Assembly: GCA_026418215.1 (NCBI GenBank)
Contig: JAOABT010000061.1
Coordinates: 1 to 5,168 of the forward strand
DNA: 5,168 nt
Source: Clostridia bacterium
GTDB taxonomy: Bacteria; Bacillota; Clostridia; DSM-8532
Direction: 5' to 3'
Numbering within the stretch: position 1 is the first letter of the stretch; each line of letters starts with the position of its first letter. A model generated the notes under the pieces. It was not told where the DNA came from. It made no database searches and saw only the letters and a program-made list of their open reading frames with translations. The position numbers and the translations under genes are program-made. Positions 1-5,168 of the stretch are shown here, piece by piece.

Positions 1-670
1 TGATAAGGATTACTTACCCCTAACTGAAGAGCAGAAATCTGCCATGAAAGACAAAGATATTGAAAATTGGGAAAAGAAAGCAAAAACAGGCTTACTTCAC
101 AACGATAGCATATTACAGCAAATTACAATTTCCATGAGAAAATCACTAAGTGAACCTGTACAGGGTGTCGGACTTACGCTTAAGGATCTAGGCATTCAGT
201 CTAGGTCGTATGCCGACAATGGAAAGCTTTATCTTGATGAAGATAAACTCAAGAGTATCCTAAAAAGTAAACCTGACGAAGTCAGAAAGTTGCTCAATGG
301 TGTATCGGAAGATAATCCTAAATATGACAGAAATCTTTCTACAGAACAAAGGCAAAACCGATATAGCAAATCGGGTATTTTTCAAAGATTATCTGATCTG
401 ATTGAAGATAACATATCCCTTGTCAGCAACAAATATGGACAAAAGGGAATACTTTTAGAAAAAGCAGGTATAGAGGGGGATACAACAAGCAGCGATAATA
501 TCATTACGGATGAAATTGAACAGTATGATAAGAAGATTACAGCGTTAACAGAGAAGCTAGCCCAAAAGGAAGAAAACTACTACGCTAAATTTACGAAACT
601 TGAGCAGGCTCTTTCAAAGATGAACCAGCAGAGTTCATGGTTAGCTAGTCAATTTGGAGGAAATGGTTAA
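1..670 (+). CDS. fliD: Flagellar filament cap protein FliD (hook-associated protein 2), C-terminal part
   Basis: FliD forms the cap at the tip of the flagellar filament and folds exported flagellin into place. The reading frame is open from base 2 and ends at TAA 668-670, so the gene begins upstream; the ATG at 44 is internal because the residues before it (DKDYLPLTEEQKSA) are typical FliD sequence. Visible family signatures are the YLPLTEEQ...W..KAK.GLL.ND block, a GKLYLDEDKLK segment followed by KPDEVRKLL, and a C-terminal helix of about 50 residues with heptad character ending in YAKFTKLEQALSKMNQQSSW. This helix is the D0 coiled coil, and FliD C-termini are known to bind the chaperone FliT. 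The gene is followed 32 bases later by fliS, the usual fliD-fliS order. Its base composition is clearly AT-richer than the downstream genes. Identification is by sequence pattern; about 222 residues are visible. Confidence 0.95.
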   Translation, partial: DKDYLPLTEEQKSAMKDKDIENWEKKAKTGLLHNDSILQQITISMRKSLSEPVQGVGLTLKDLGIQSRSYADNGKLYLDEDKLKSILKSKPDEVRKLLNGVSEDNPKYDRNLSTEQRQNRYSKSGIFQRLSDLIEDNISLVSNKYGQKGILLEKAGIEGDTTSSDNIITDEIEQYDKKITALTEKLAQKEENYYAKFTKLEQALSKMNQQSSWLASQFGGNG

Positions 671-702
671 CAACTAGTTATAAACAAATAGGGGGAAGGA
701 TT

Positions 703-1107
703 ATGATAGCTTACAACGCTTTTAATCAGTACAAGGAAAACTCCATTAATACAGCGAGTCCAGAAGAGCTTACGTTGATGCTTTATAATGGGCTTATAAA
801 GTTTGTTATGCGAAGCATCGACAGTGTTGAGAAAGGTAACAAAGCTGAGGCTCATACGAACATCATCCGCTCACAGGAAATCATTACGGAATTCAGACAA
901 ACCCTAGATATGCGCTATGAGCTTTCTCACAGCTTGGATTCCATTTATGATTATCTTTTTAGAAGACTTGTTGATGCCAATATTCGTAAGGACAAAGCCA
1001 TCCTCGAAGAAGTTCTCGGCTTCGCCAAGGTCTTAAGAGATACCTGGGAGCAGGCCATGAAGATTGCCAAGCATCAGGTTAAGAAGCCCGAAACCGTCCA
1101 GGCCTGA
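703..1107 (+). CDS. fliS: Flagellar export chaperone FliS
   Basis: FliS is a small cytoplasmic helical chaperone that binds the C-terminus of flagellin, prevents premature polymerisation and delivers it to the type III export gate. The 134-residue length is normal for the family. The N-terminal signature is clear: an AYNAFNQYKENSI stretch at residues 3-15, then TASPEELTLMLYNGLIKFV at about 17-35, matching the conserved Y...Y....V.TA.PE.L..MLYDG pattern of FliS. The start ATG at 703 is preceded by a strong purine-rich ribosome binding site (GGGGGAAGGA, 691-700). The gene follows fliD by 32 bases and is followed after 12 bases by a second putative chaperone gene, as in many Firmicute fliD-fliS-fliT clusters. 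GC content rises along this gene, from about 40% in its first half to about 50% near its end. Confidence 0.96.
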   Translation: MIAYNAFNQYKENSINTASPEELTLMLYNGLIKFVMRSIDSVEKGNKAEAHTNIIRSQEIITEFRQTLDMRYELSHSLDSIYDYLFRRLVDANIRKDKAILEEVLGFAKVLRDTWEQAMKIAKHQVKKPETVQA

Positions 1108-1119
1108 TAGGAAGAATTT

Positions 1120-1599
1120 ATGGAAGCTAAGGATTATGTCCAAAGACTCAATGAGATAAGTGCAAAAAAGCTTGCCCTTGTGGAGGAGCTCGTGCTTTAC
1201 AGCCGCAATCAGAAAGAGCTGATTACGGGTGACAGGCTTGAGGAGCTTGAGGCGCTGCTTTCTCAAAAGCAGCAGAGAATGGATGGCATCGATAAGCTGG
1301 ACGAACAGTTTACGATCTATGCTTCAAGGCTTAAGAGCATGCTCTCATTAAATTCCTTCGAGAATTTGCCCAGATACAATGTTCCAGGGACTACTGAGCT
1401 CAAAGCGCTTGTTTTAAAAATTAACCAAAAGCTTACGGAGCTAAAAGCTTTGGAAGACGAGAATATTGCTATGGTCAAGGACGAGATGAGGGACACTCAG
1501 GACAAGATCAAGCATAATACAGCCTTTAAACGGGTGACAGGAGCTTATTACCCTGCTGCCCCCCAAATGCCCTCAGTTTATTTTGACAAGAAAAAGTGA
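1120..1599 (+). CDS. FlgN/FliT-like flagellar export chaperone (coiled-coil protein)
   Basis: This is a 159-residue, mostly helical, charged and cysteine-free protein. Leucine/lysine/glutamate heptad-like stretches occupy roughly residues 5-65 and 90-135. The middle segment (EALLSQKQQRMDGIDKLDEQ) resembles the Q.I..ID.LD pattern of FlgN-family chaperones, which bind the hook-filament junction proteins FlgK and FlgL before export; FliT plays the same role for FliD. The tail after residue 137 is non-helical and aromatic/proline-rich (GAYYP, PSVYFDKKK) and could be a partner-binding tail. The start ATG is preceded by AGGAAG (1109-1114), which begins within two bases of the fliS stop, so translation is probably coupled. 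Position directly after fliS is where fliT sits in Bacillus, while the sequence looks more like the broad FlgN family. I therefore leave the symbol blank: chaperone role fairly sure, client uncertain. Confidence 0.8.
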   Translation: MEAKDYVQRLNEISAKKLALVEELVLYSRNQKELITGDRLEELEALLSQKQQRMDGIDKLDEQFTIYASRLKSMLSLNSFENLPRYNVPGTTELKALVLKINQKLTELKALEDENIAMVKDEMRDTQDKIKHNTAFKRVTGAYYPAAPQMPSVYFDKKK

Positions 1600-1609
1600 T
1601 ATGCAGCGC

Positions 1610-1615
1610 GAGGTG
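1610..1615 (+). promoter_or_regulatory. Ribosome binding site deciding the yvyF start
   Basis: GAGGTG at 1610-1615 matches the core anti-SD complement and lies four bases before ATG 1620. The upstream GTG at 1596, which overlaps the previous gene's stop codon, has only an A-rich stretch before it and no clear SD. This favours ATG 1620 as the start. Confidence 0.75.
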
Positions 1616-1619
1616 CACC

Positions 1620-2051
1620 ATGGCTCATCAGGAATGTGCGAGATGTCATCGCCTTTTTGAAAGAGTTGCTTTTGAAGAAGTCTGTCCTGTTTGTCTGCCT
1701 ATTGAAGAAGAGGAATTCGGCAAGATAAAAGAATATCTTATGTGTCATCAGGGGGCCAGCTCAACCGAAGTGATGACGGAAACCGGAGCTTCTCTGAAAT
1801 CCATTAAGCGGTATCTCAGGGAAGACCGCCTGCAGATTGTGGGAGACAATAAGGGCTTCATCAAGTGCGACGTCTGCGGAAAACCGATAAACAGCGGCCG
1901 TTATTGTGATGCCTGCTATAAGGAAAGGGTTTCCGGTCAGAGTACCAAAGCGTCACCCTCCAAGGGTGGCTTCATCAAAGATTCGGAGGAATCCCAAAAG
2001 GAAAAGCAAAAAGGCATGCAATTCGGATTTAAACGGGATCGTAAGGGGTAG
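1620..2051 (+). CDS. yvyF: YvyF-family flagellar operon protein with two zinc-knuckle motifs
   Basis: This 143-residue protein resembles Bacillus subtilis YvyF, a family found next to late flagellar genes (TIGR03826-type). It begins with a CxxC-x12-CxxC knuckle (C6, C9, C22, C25), followed by an acidic EEEE segment and a helical region (about 33-73) containing SSTEVMTETGASLKSIKRYLREDRLQI split across a likely helix-turn-helix-like fold. A second CxxC-x9-CxxC knuckle follows (C83, C86, C96, C99), and the tail is lysine-rich and probably disordered. The first Cys pair sits just after the start (MAHQECARCHRLF), as in YvyF, which supports ATG 1620 with its GAGGTG site. A longer version from GTG 1596 would add eight residues. 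The family's biochemical role is not well established; the architecture suggests a small nucleic-acid or protein-binding regulator. Its stop codon overlaps the 5' arm of the operon terminator. Confidence 0.85.
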   Translation: MAHQECARCHRLFERVAFEEVCPVCLPIEEEEFGKIKEYLMCHQGASSTEVMTETGASLKSIKRYLREDRLQIVGDNKGFIKCDVCGKPINSGRYCDACYKERVSGQSTKASPSKGGFIKDSEESQKEKQKGMQFGFKRDRKG

Positions 2052-2076
2052 CAGTGAATCACCCCTTATTTTTTTT
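2042..2076 (+). terminator. Intrinsic terminator of the flagellar operon
   Basis: An 8-bp perfect stem (2042-2049 TAAGGGGT pairing with 2061-2068 ACCCCTTA) encloses an 11-base loop and is followed by eight uninterrupted T residues (2069-2076). The 5' arm lies within the last codons and the first stop base of the YvyF gene. This is a textbook rho-independent terminator and marks the end of the flagellar transcript. Confidence 0.93.
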
Positions 2077-2085
2077 GAGCTTTTC

Positions 2086-2094
2086 TGATATAAT
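2086..2094 (+). promoter_or_regulatory. Extended -10 promoter for the sua5 operon
   Basis: TGATATAAT at 2086-2094 is a perfect TGn extended -10 element with a consensus TATAAT hexamer. A matching -35 is weak: 17 bases upstream lies TTATTT, inside the terminator arm and T-tract, which is typical for promoters that rely on the extended -10. Transcription would begin around 2101, giving a leader of about 37 bases to ATG 2138. Inferred from sequence only. Confidence 0.8.
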
Positions 2095-2121
2095 GGGGGG
2101 CGCAAAAGCAAATTCACAATT

Positions 2122-2128
2122 AAGGCGG
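2122..2128 (+). promoter_or_regulatory. Ribosome binding site deciding the sua5 start
   Basis: AAGGCGG at 2122-2128 lies nine bases before ATG 2138. Two other in-frame starts upstream can be dismissed: GTG 2054 is in the terminator loop and ATG 2093 overlaps the -10 hexamer, so neither would be on a transcript from this promoter. Confidence 0.75.
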
Positions 2129-2137
2129 AACCAAAGG

Positions 2138-3181
2138 ATGACGAGAGTCATAAAAGCGGATGATCAAAGCGGGATAGCAAGCGCAGCCAAAGCCTTGTCA
2201 GACGGCGGCCTTGTCGCTTTTCCCACAGAAACTGTCTACGGCTTGGGGGCCGATGCACGCAACAGCGAGGCCGTTAAGGCTATTTACAAGGCAAAGGGAA
2301 GACCATCGGATAATCCGTTGATTGTTCACATTTCTAACAATTCTCAGCTAAATGAGCTGGTTTCGAAGATACCCGAAAAGGCCGCTTGCCTAATGGAAGC
2401 CTTTTGGCCCGGTCCATTAACCCTGGTATTCGAGAAATCAGACAAGATACCCCAAATCATTACCGCAGGTCTTGATACTGTGGCCATACGCCTTCCTCAG
2501 AATGATGTGGCGCTTAAGCTCATTGAAATGTCAGGAGTTCCTGTGGCCGCACCCAGCGCCAATGTCTCGGGACGGCCAAGCCCTACCTGCGCAGGTCACG
2601 TTATCGAGGATTTGGCAGGTAAAATTGATTACATCATTGATGGTGGGCCTTGTACCGTTGGAGTAGAATCCACGGTTCTGGATATCACAACGGACCCGCC
2701 TGTCATATTAAGGCCCGGTGGTATTACGCGTGAAATGCTCGAAAGTGTCATTGGGCCGGTTGAGGCTGACACGGTTTTGAAGGTTGAGGGAAACAGCAAA
2801 CCCCGTTCACCCGGCATGAAATACCGCCATTACTCACCCAAAGCAGAAATGCTGCTGGTTTCGGGTGAACAAAATGCAGTTGCTTCCACAATTAATAGGC
2901 TTGCTCGTGGTTCCAGCGAAAAAGGTCTCAGGGTGGGGGTTTTAACAACGGAGGAAATGTCAGGCAGTTATCGTGTGCCTGTCATCGTAACCGCCGGAAC
3001 ACTCAAAAGTCCCGAAACCATTGCCGCAGGGCTTTACGCCGCTCTCAGGAAATTCGATGATGAAAAAGTGGATATAATCTACTCTGAAACCTTTGAGGAG
3101 CAAGGGCTGGGACAGGCCATCATGAATCGTCTTAAGAAGGCAGCCTCGGGCAAAATAATAGAGGCAGAAAAGGATTTTTAG
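2138..3181 (+). CDS. sua5: L-threonylcarbamoyladenylate synthase (Sua5/YwlC, two-domain form)
   Basis: This cytoplasmic enzyme makes threonylcarbamoyl-AMP from threonine, bicarbonate and ATP, the first step of t6A37 modification of ANN-decoding tRNAs; the TsaD/TsaB/TsaE proteins complete transfer. From ATG 2138 it has 347 residues, the usual length of the two-domain Sua5 form (YwlC) rather than the short TsaC form. The YrdC-like catalytic domain (about 5-205) shows PTETVYGLG at 29-37, KGRPSDNPL at 53-61, FWPGPLT at 89-95, APSANVSGRPSPT at 138-150, GVESTVLD at 175-182 and RPGGIT at 192-197. The conserved linker SPGMKYRHYSP at 224-234 leads to the C-terminal Sua5 domain (about 235-347). Start choice rests on the promoter at 2086-2094, the AAGGCGG site and family length. 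The stop is only two bases from the next start, indicating co-transcription, as with ywlC and ywlE in Bacillus. Confidence 0.96.
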   Translation: MTRVIKADDQSGIASAAKALSDGGLVAFPTETVYGLGADARNSEAVKAIYKAKGRPSDNPLIVHISNNSQLNELVSKIPEKAACLMEAFWPGPLTLVFEKSDKIPQIITAGLDTVAIRLPQNDVALKLIEMSGVPVAAPSANVSGRPSPTCAGHVIEDLAGKIDYIIDGGPCTVGVESTVLDITTDPPVILRPGGITREMLESVIGPVEADTVLKVEGNSKPRSPGMKYRHYSPKAEMLLVSGEQNAVASTINRLARGSSEKGLRVGVLTTEEMSGSYRVPVIVTAGTLKSPETIAAGLYAALRKFDDEKVDIIYSETFEEQGLGQAIMNRLKKAASGKIIEAEKDF

Positions 3182-3183
3182 CT

Positions 3184-3657
3184 ATGAAGAAAAATGTTTT
3201 ATTCGTCTGCACAGGCAACACCTGCCGAAGTCCAATGGCTGAAGCCCTTATGAAAAATCTATTGATGGACCGTGCCGATCTTTCAAAAGTATATTCCGTC
3301 TCGTCGGCAGGAGTTTACGCCTTTGAGGGTGACCCGGCCAGCAAGGAGGCCATCACGGCAATGGCCGAGGAATTTGGAATCAGTCTCTCCTCTCATCGCG
3401 CCAAGGTGCTTGATGACAAGGATGTTCACAGCGCCTTCCTCATTTTGACTATGACGGCCCATCACAAGGAAATGATTCTCGATATCTATCCCGAGGCAGC
3501 CGACAAGGTATACAGCCTTAAGGAATTTGCCGAAATAGACACAGACATGGCTGATATTCTCGATCCTTACGGAGCTGATATCGAAACCTATAAGGAATGC
3601 GCGCTTGAAATCGAGGCTACGCTTATGAATCTGGTCGAAAAATTGGAAACCCTGTGA
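3184..3657 (+). CDS. ywlE: Low-molecular-weight phosphatase, predicted protein-arginine phosphatase (YwlE type)
   Basis: This 157-residue protein belongs to the low-molecular-weight protein tyrosine phosphatase family. The P-loop CTGNTCRS at residues 9-16 carries the catalytic nucleophile C9 and phosphate-binding R15 (CX5R), and the general acid is D127 in the LDPYG motif (126-130). The loop has Thr at position 13, equivalent to Thr11 of Bacillus YwlE; known work on YwlE links this Thr to phosphoarginine specificity, where tyrosine phosphatases usually have Ile. I therefore infer it removes phosphate from protein arginines, opposing the kinase McsB, which is not in this window. Further family features are SAGV at 41-44 and the AMTHQHK-like TMTAHHKEM at 89-97. 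The start is two bases after sua5, with AAAAGGA (3168-3174) inside the end of sua5 as ribosome binding site, so expression is tied to sua5. Phosphatase family is certain, arginine specificity probable. Confidence 0.93.
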   Translation: MKKNVLFVCTGNTCRSPMAEALMKNLLMDRADLSKVYSVSSAGVYAFEGDPASKEAITAMAEEFGISLSSHRAKVLDDKDVHSAFLILTMTAHHKEMILDIYPEAADKVYSLKEFAEIDTDMADILDPYGADIETYKECALEIEATLMNLVEKLETL

Positions 3658-3665
3658 ATTCGTTT

Positions 3666-3694
3666 TTGACAACGAGGACCTATTACTATAGAAT
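3666..3694 (+). promoter_or_regulatory. Internal sigma-A-type promoter upstream of rpiB
   Basis: A consensus -35 TTGACA (3666-3671) is separated by exactly 17 bases from TAGAAT (3689-3694), a 5/6 match to the -10 hexamer. Transcription would start near 3701, just before the rpiB ribosome binding site, giving a leader of about 19 bases. It lies in the 62-base gap after the phosphatase stop codon and could give rpiB-upp-dCMP deaminase expression independent of sua5. Predicted from sequence only. Confidence 0.8.
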
Positions 3695-3701
3695 CTATGT
3701 A

Positions 3702-3712
3702 AAGGAAGGGGG
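3702..3712 (+). promoter_or_regulatory. Ribosome binding site deciding the TTG start of rpiB
   Basis: A strong purine run (AAGGAAGGGGG, 3702-3712) ends seven bases before TTG 3720. No comparable site precedes the in-frame GTG at 3654, which also lies upstream of the predicted transcription start near 3701. Confidence 0.8.
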
Positions 3713-3719
3713 AAGTGCT

Positions 3720-4172
3720 TTGAGGATTGCCTTAGGAAGTGACCACGGTGGTTTTGAGCTCAAGGAAAGCATCAAGGCCTACCTGACCCAAAAAGGACAT
3801 GAGGTTTCCGATTTTGGAACCTACAGCACCGATTCCGTAGATTATCCCAAGTATGCACTTCAGGCTGCACGTTCGGTCAGCAACGGCGAATGTGAGAAGG
3901 GTATTTTGGTGTGTTCGACGGGAATTGGTATTTCCATCGCCGCCAACAAAGTGCGGGGTATCCGCGCGGCGCTGTGTCATGACTTGTTATCAGCGAGGCT
4001 GACCAGAGAGCATAATAACACCAATGTACTGGCAATGGGAAGTTTTATCGTGGGTGAAAAGCTTGCATTCGCAATTGTGGATACCTGGCTTGACACCCCG
4101 TTTTCAAATGAGGTCAGACATCAGAGAAGAATTGATGCCATAACGGACATCGAAAAGGATTATTTAAAATAG
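3720..4172 (+). CDS. rpiB: Ribose-5-phosphate isomerase B
   Basis: RpiB interconverts ribulose-5-phosphate and ribose-5-phosphate in the non-oxidative pentose phosphate pathway, supplying the precursor of PRPP. Starting at TTG 3720 the product has 150 residues, the normal RpiB length, and the catalytic residues fall at exactly the E. coli RpiB numbers: H9 (in SDHGG), C65 as base and T67 in CSTGIGISIAANK, and H98 in REHNNTN. That agreement, the AAGGAAGGGGG site and the promoter at 3666-3694 together fix the TTG start; a GTG at 3654 would add 22 residues with no family counterpart. A sugar-phosphate isomerase of the LacA/LacB type is the main alternative, but the single-gene context with ywlE and upp, as in the Bacillus ywlE-ywlF region, fits RpiB. 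Followed after 28 bases by upp, with no terminator between. Confidence 0.94.
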   Translation: MRIALGSDHGGFELKESIKAYLTQKGHEVSDFGTYSTDSVDYPKYALQAARSVSNGECEKGILVCSTGIGISIAANKVRGIRAALCHDLLSARLTREHNNTNVLAMGSFIVGEKLAFAIVDTWLDTPFSNEVRHQRRIDAITDIEKDYLK

Positions 4173-4200
4173 TTAACGAAAGACTTGGAGGGCTTATAAG

Positions 4201-4830
4201 ATGAACAATGTTTTTGTTTTCGATCACCCACTCATTCAACACAAGGTTTCGCTTCTTCGTGATAAGAACACAAGCGGCAAGGAATTCCGTGAGCTCGTTT
4301 CTGAAATTTCCATGCTGATGGGCTATGAGGTTACCAGGGACATTCCCTTGAAAGAAGTAGAAATTGAAACACCTGTAGGGCTTGCAAAGACTAAAATCAT
4401 TTCCGGTAAAAAGCTTGCCTTCGTGCCCATATTGAGAGCAGGACTCGGAATGGTTGACGGGCTTTTGAAGCTTGTTCCCATGGCCAGAGTAGGACATATC
4501 GGACTTTACAGGGACCACGATACGTTAGAACCCGTTGAATACTACTGCAAGCTGCCCGAGGACGTTAGCGAGCGCGACGTTGTTATTCTCGACCCCATGC
4601 TCGCAACCGGTGGTTCAGCGGTGGACGCCGTAAAGTTCATGAAGAACTATGGCGCAAAGACCATCAAGTTCGTCTGTCTCATCGCATCAAAGCAGGGTGT
4701 TGAAAGACTTAACCGCGAGCATCCTGATGTGGGCATCTACTGCGCAGCAGTCGATGAATGCCTCAACGATGTCGGATACATTGTTCCGGGTCTTGGCGAT
4801 GCCGGCGACAGATTGTTCGGAACCAAATAA
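4201..4830 (+). CDS. upp: Uracil phosphoribosyltransferase
   Basis: Upp converts uracil and PRPP to UMP and pyrophosphate, the main uracil salvage reaction. The 209-residue length is exactly typical for bacterial Upp. Visible signatures: the N-terminal [19 protein letters not shown] at residues 8-26, ILRAGLGM at 77-84, the PRPP-binding loop [14 protein letters not shown] at 127-140, and the C-terminal uracil-binding segment [17 protein letters not shown] at 193-209. The start ATG has a good site, GGAGGG (4187-4192), eight bases upstream. The leader between rpiB and upp is only 28 bases, so there is no room for a PyrR-type attenuator here; expression is probably from the upstream promoters. 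Neighbouring rpiB (ribose-5-phosphate for PRPP) and dCMP deaminase place it in a pyrimidine salvage group. Confidence 0.98.
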   Translation: MNNVFVFDHPLIQHKVSLLRDKNTSGKEFRELVSEISMLMGYEVTRDIPLKEVEIETPVGLAKTKIISGKKLAFVPILRAGLGMVDGLLKLVPMARVGHIGLYRDHDTLEPVEYYCKLPEDVSERDVVILDPMLATGGSAVDAVKFMKNYGAKTIKFVCLIASKQGVERLNREHPDVGIYCAAVDECLNDVGYIVPGLGDAGDRLFGTK

Positions 4831-4869
4831 TGAATTGAGCTTATATTAATAAGGTTGGGGGACAAAACA

Positions 4870-5168
4870 ATGCGCCCATCATGGGATGAGTATTTCATGG
4901 GGATTGTGGAGCTGGTGAAAACCCGTTCCACCTGTTTAAGAAGGCAGGTCGGTGCGCTTATTGTCAAAGACAAGCGCATTCTGGCCACAGGCTATAACGG
5001 TGCTCCGGTCGGATGCAAGCATTGTCTCGAAACGGGTTGTATCCGCGAAGAGCTTGGCGTGCCCTCGGGCCAGCGCCATGAGATCTGCCGCGCCACACAT
5101 GCCGAACAGAATGCCATCGCACAGGCGGCCTATTCAGGAACAAGCGTCAAAGACGGCATCCTATATGT
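4870..5168 (+). CDS. dCMP deaminase (ComEB-like), 5' part
   Basis: Deoxycytidylate deaminase hydrolyses dCMP to dUMP, feeding thymidylate synthase. The frame is open from ATG 4870 to the window edge, giving 99 complete codons. The N-terminus ([11 protein letters not shown], residues 2-12), the [15 protein letters not shown] block (20-34) and GYNGAP (41-46) are hallmarks of the family. The first half of the zinc site is present as HAEQNAI (77-83), with H77 as zinc ligand and E79 as proton shuttle; the PCxxC half would lie beyond the window. Extra cysteines C49, C52, C57 and C73 with H70 may form a second, structural zinc site, as known for some dCMP deaminases; this is inferred. The ribosome binding site is GGGGG (4857-4861), eight bases before the ATG, and the gene follows upp by 39 bases without a visible terminator. 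In Bacillus the homologue is comEB, in a different context. Confidence 0.95.
   Translation, partial: MRPSWDEYFMGIVELVKTRSTCLRRQVGALIVKDKRILATGYNGAPVGCKHCLETGCIREELGVPSGQRHEICRATHAEQNAIAQAAYSGTSVKDGILY

Noticed and set aside
672..679. AACTAGTT palindrome between fliD and fliS
   Set aside because: An 8-base palindrome is expected by chance, has no T-tract and is not repeated elsewhere in the window.
654..684. Possible promoter before fliS (TTGGAG and TATAAA)
   Set aside because: The -35 matches only 3 of 6, the spacer is 19 bases, and part lies in fliD coding sequence; AT-rich gaps give such matches by chance.
1596..1619. Start of yvyF at GTG 1596 overlapping the upstream stop codon
   Set aside because: No good SD before it, whereas ATG 1620 has GAGGTG at suitable spacing and gives the usual YvyF N-terminus. 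It remains a minor possibility through translational coupling.
1906..2088. + strand open frame overlapping the end of yvyF
   Set aside because: Out of frame with YvyF, runs through the terminator, and has a composition typical of a frame-shifted shadow.
2054..2137. 5' extension of sua5 from GTG 2054 or ATG 2093
   Set aside because: GTG 2054 lies in the terminator loop and ATG 2093 overlaps the -10 hexamer; both are upstream of the predicted transcript start, and the extension has no family counterpart.
3283..3672. Long open frame on the - strand opposite ywlE, and similar - strand frames opposite fliS, sua5, rpiB and upp
   Set aside because: Each lies fully antisense to a well-recognised gene, and the translations resemble no known family; they are coding shadows.
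4165..4170. TAAAAT as a -10 element before upp
   Set aside because: No -35-like hexamer at 16-18 bases upstream, and it lies at the end of rpiB coding sequence.
4835..4847. Possible promoter before the dCMP deaminase gene (TTGAGC, TATATT)
   Set aside because: The two hexamers are almost adjacent, and no -35-like hexamer lies about 17 bases upstream of TATATT.

Overview
The window is an ordinary chromosomal stretch of a flagellated, low-to-mid GC Firmicute. Gene content and order fit a Clostridia-class organism, possibly a Peptococcaceae-like lineage. That placement is inferred from gene order, G-rich Shine-Dalgarno (SD) sites and recognisable protein families; no marker gene allows a firm assignment. 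All convincing genes lie on the + strand and are packed with gaps of a few to about 60 bases. There is no rRNA, tRNA, CRISPR array, insertion sequence or phage gene, and no gene-free stretch over 300 bases.

Region 1 (1-2051) is the end of a flagellar operon: the C-terminal part of fliD (filament cap, 5' end outside the window), fliS (flagellin chaperone), a FlgN/FliT-type coiled-coil export chaperone, and a YvyF-family protein with two zinc knuckles around a predicted helical segment. The operon ends in a strong intrinsic terminator (2042-2076) whose stem begins inside the yvyF stop region.

Region 2 (2086-5168) is a separate housekeeping operon. It starts from an extended -10 promoter placed immediately after the terminator. 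The genes are a two-domain Sua5/YwlC threonylcarbamoyl-AMP synthase (tRNA t6A modification), a YwlE-type low-molecular-weight phosphatase predicted to act on phosphoarginine, rpiB (ribose-5-phosphate isomerase B), upp (uracil phosphoribosyltransferase) and the 5' part of a dCMP deaminase gene. A near-consensus internal promoter (3666-3694) sits between the phosphatase gene and rpiB. It could drive rpiB-upp-dCMP deaminase as a pentose phosphate/pyrimidine salvage sub-operon: RpiB produces ribose-5-phosphate, the precursor of the PRPP used by Upp, and dCMP deaminase supplies dUMP for thymidylate.

Three gene starts need correcting from the longest reading frame: yvyF should start at ATG 1620 (not GTG 1596), sua5 at ATG 2138 (not GTG 2054, which lies in the terminator loop), and rpiB at TTG 3720 (not GTG 3654, which lies upstream of the internal promoter). 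GC content rises from about 30-37% in sampled fliD blocks to 55-63% in sampled blocks from the FlgN/FliT-like gene onward. I found no evidence of a previously undescribed system; the observations worth a second look are local.
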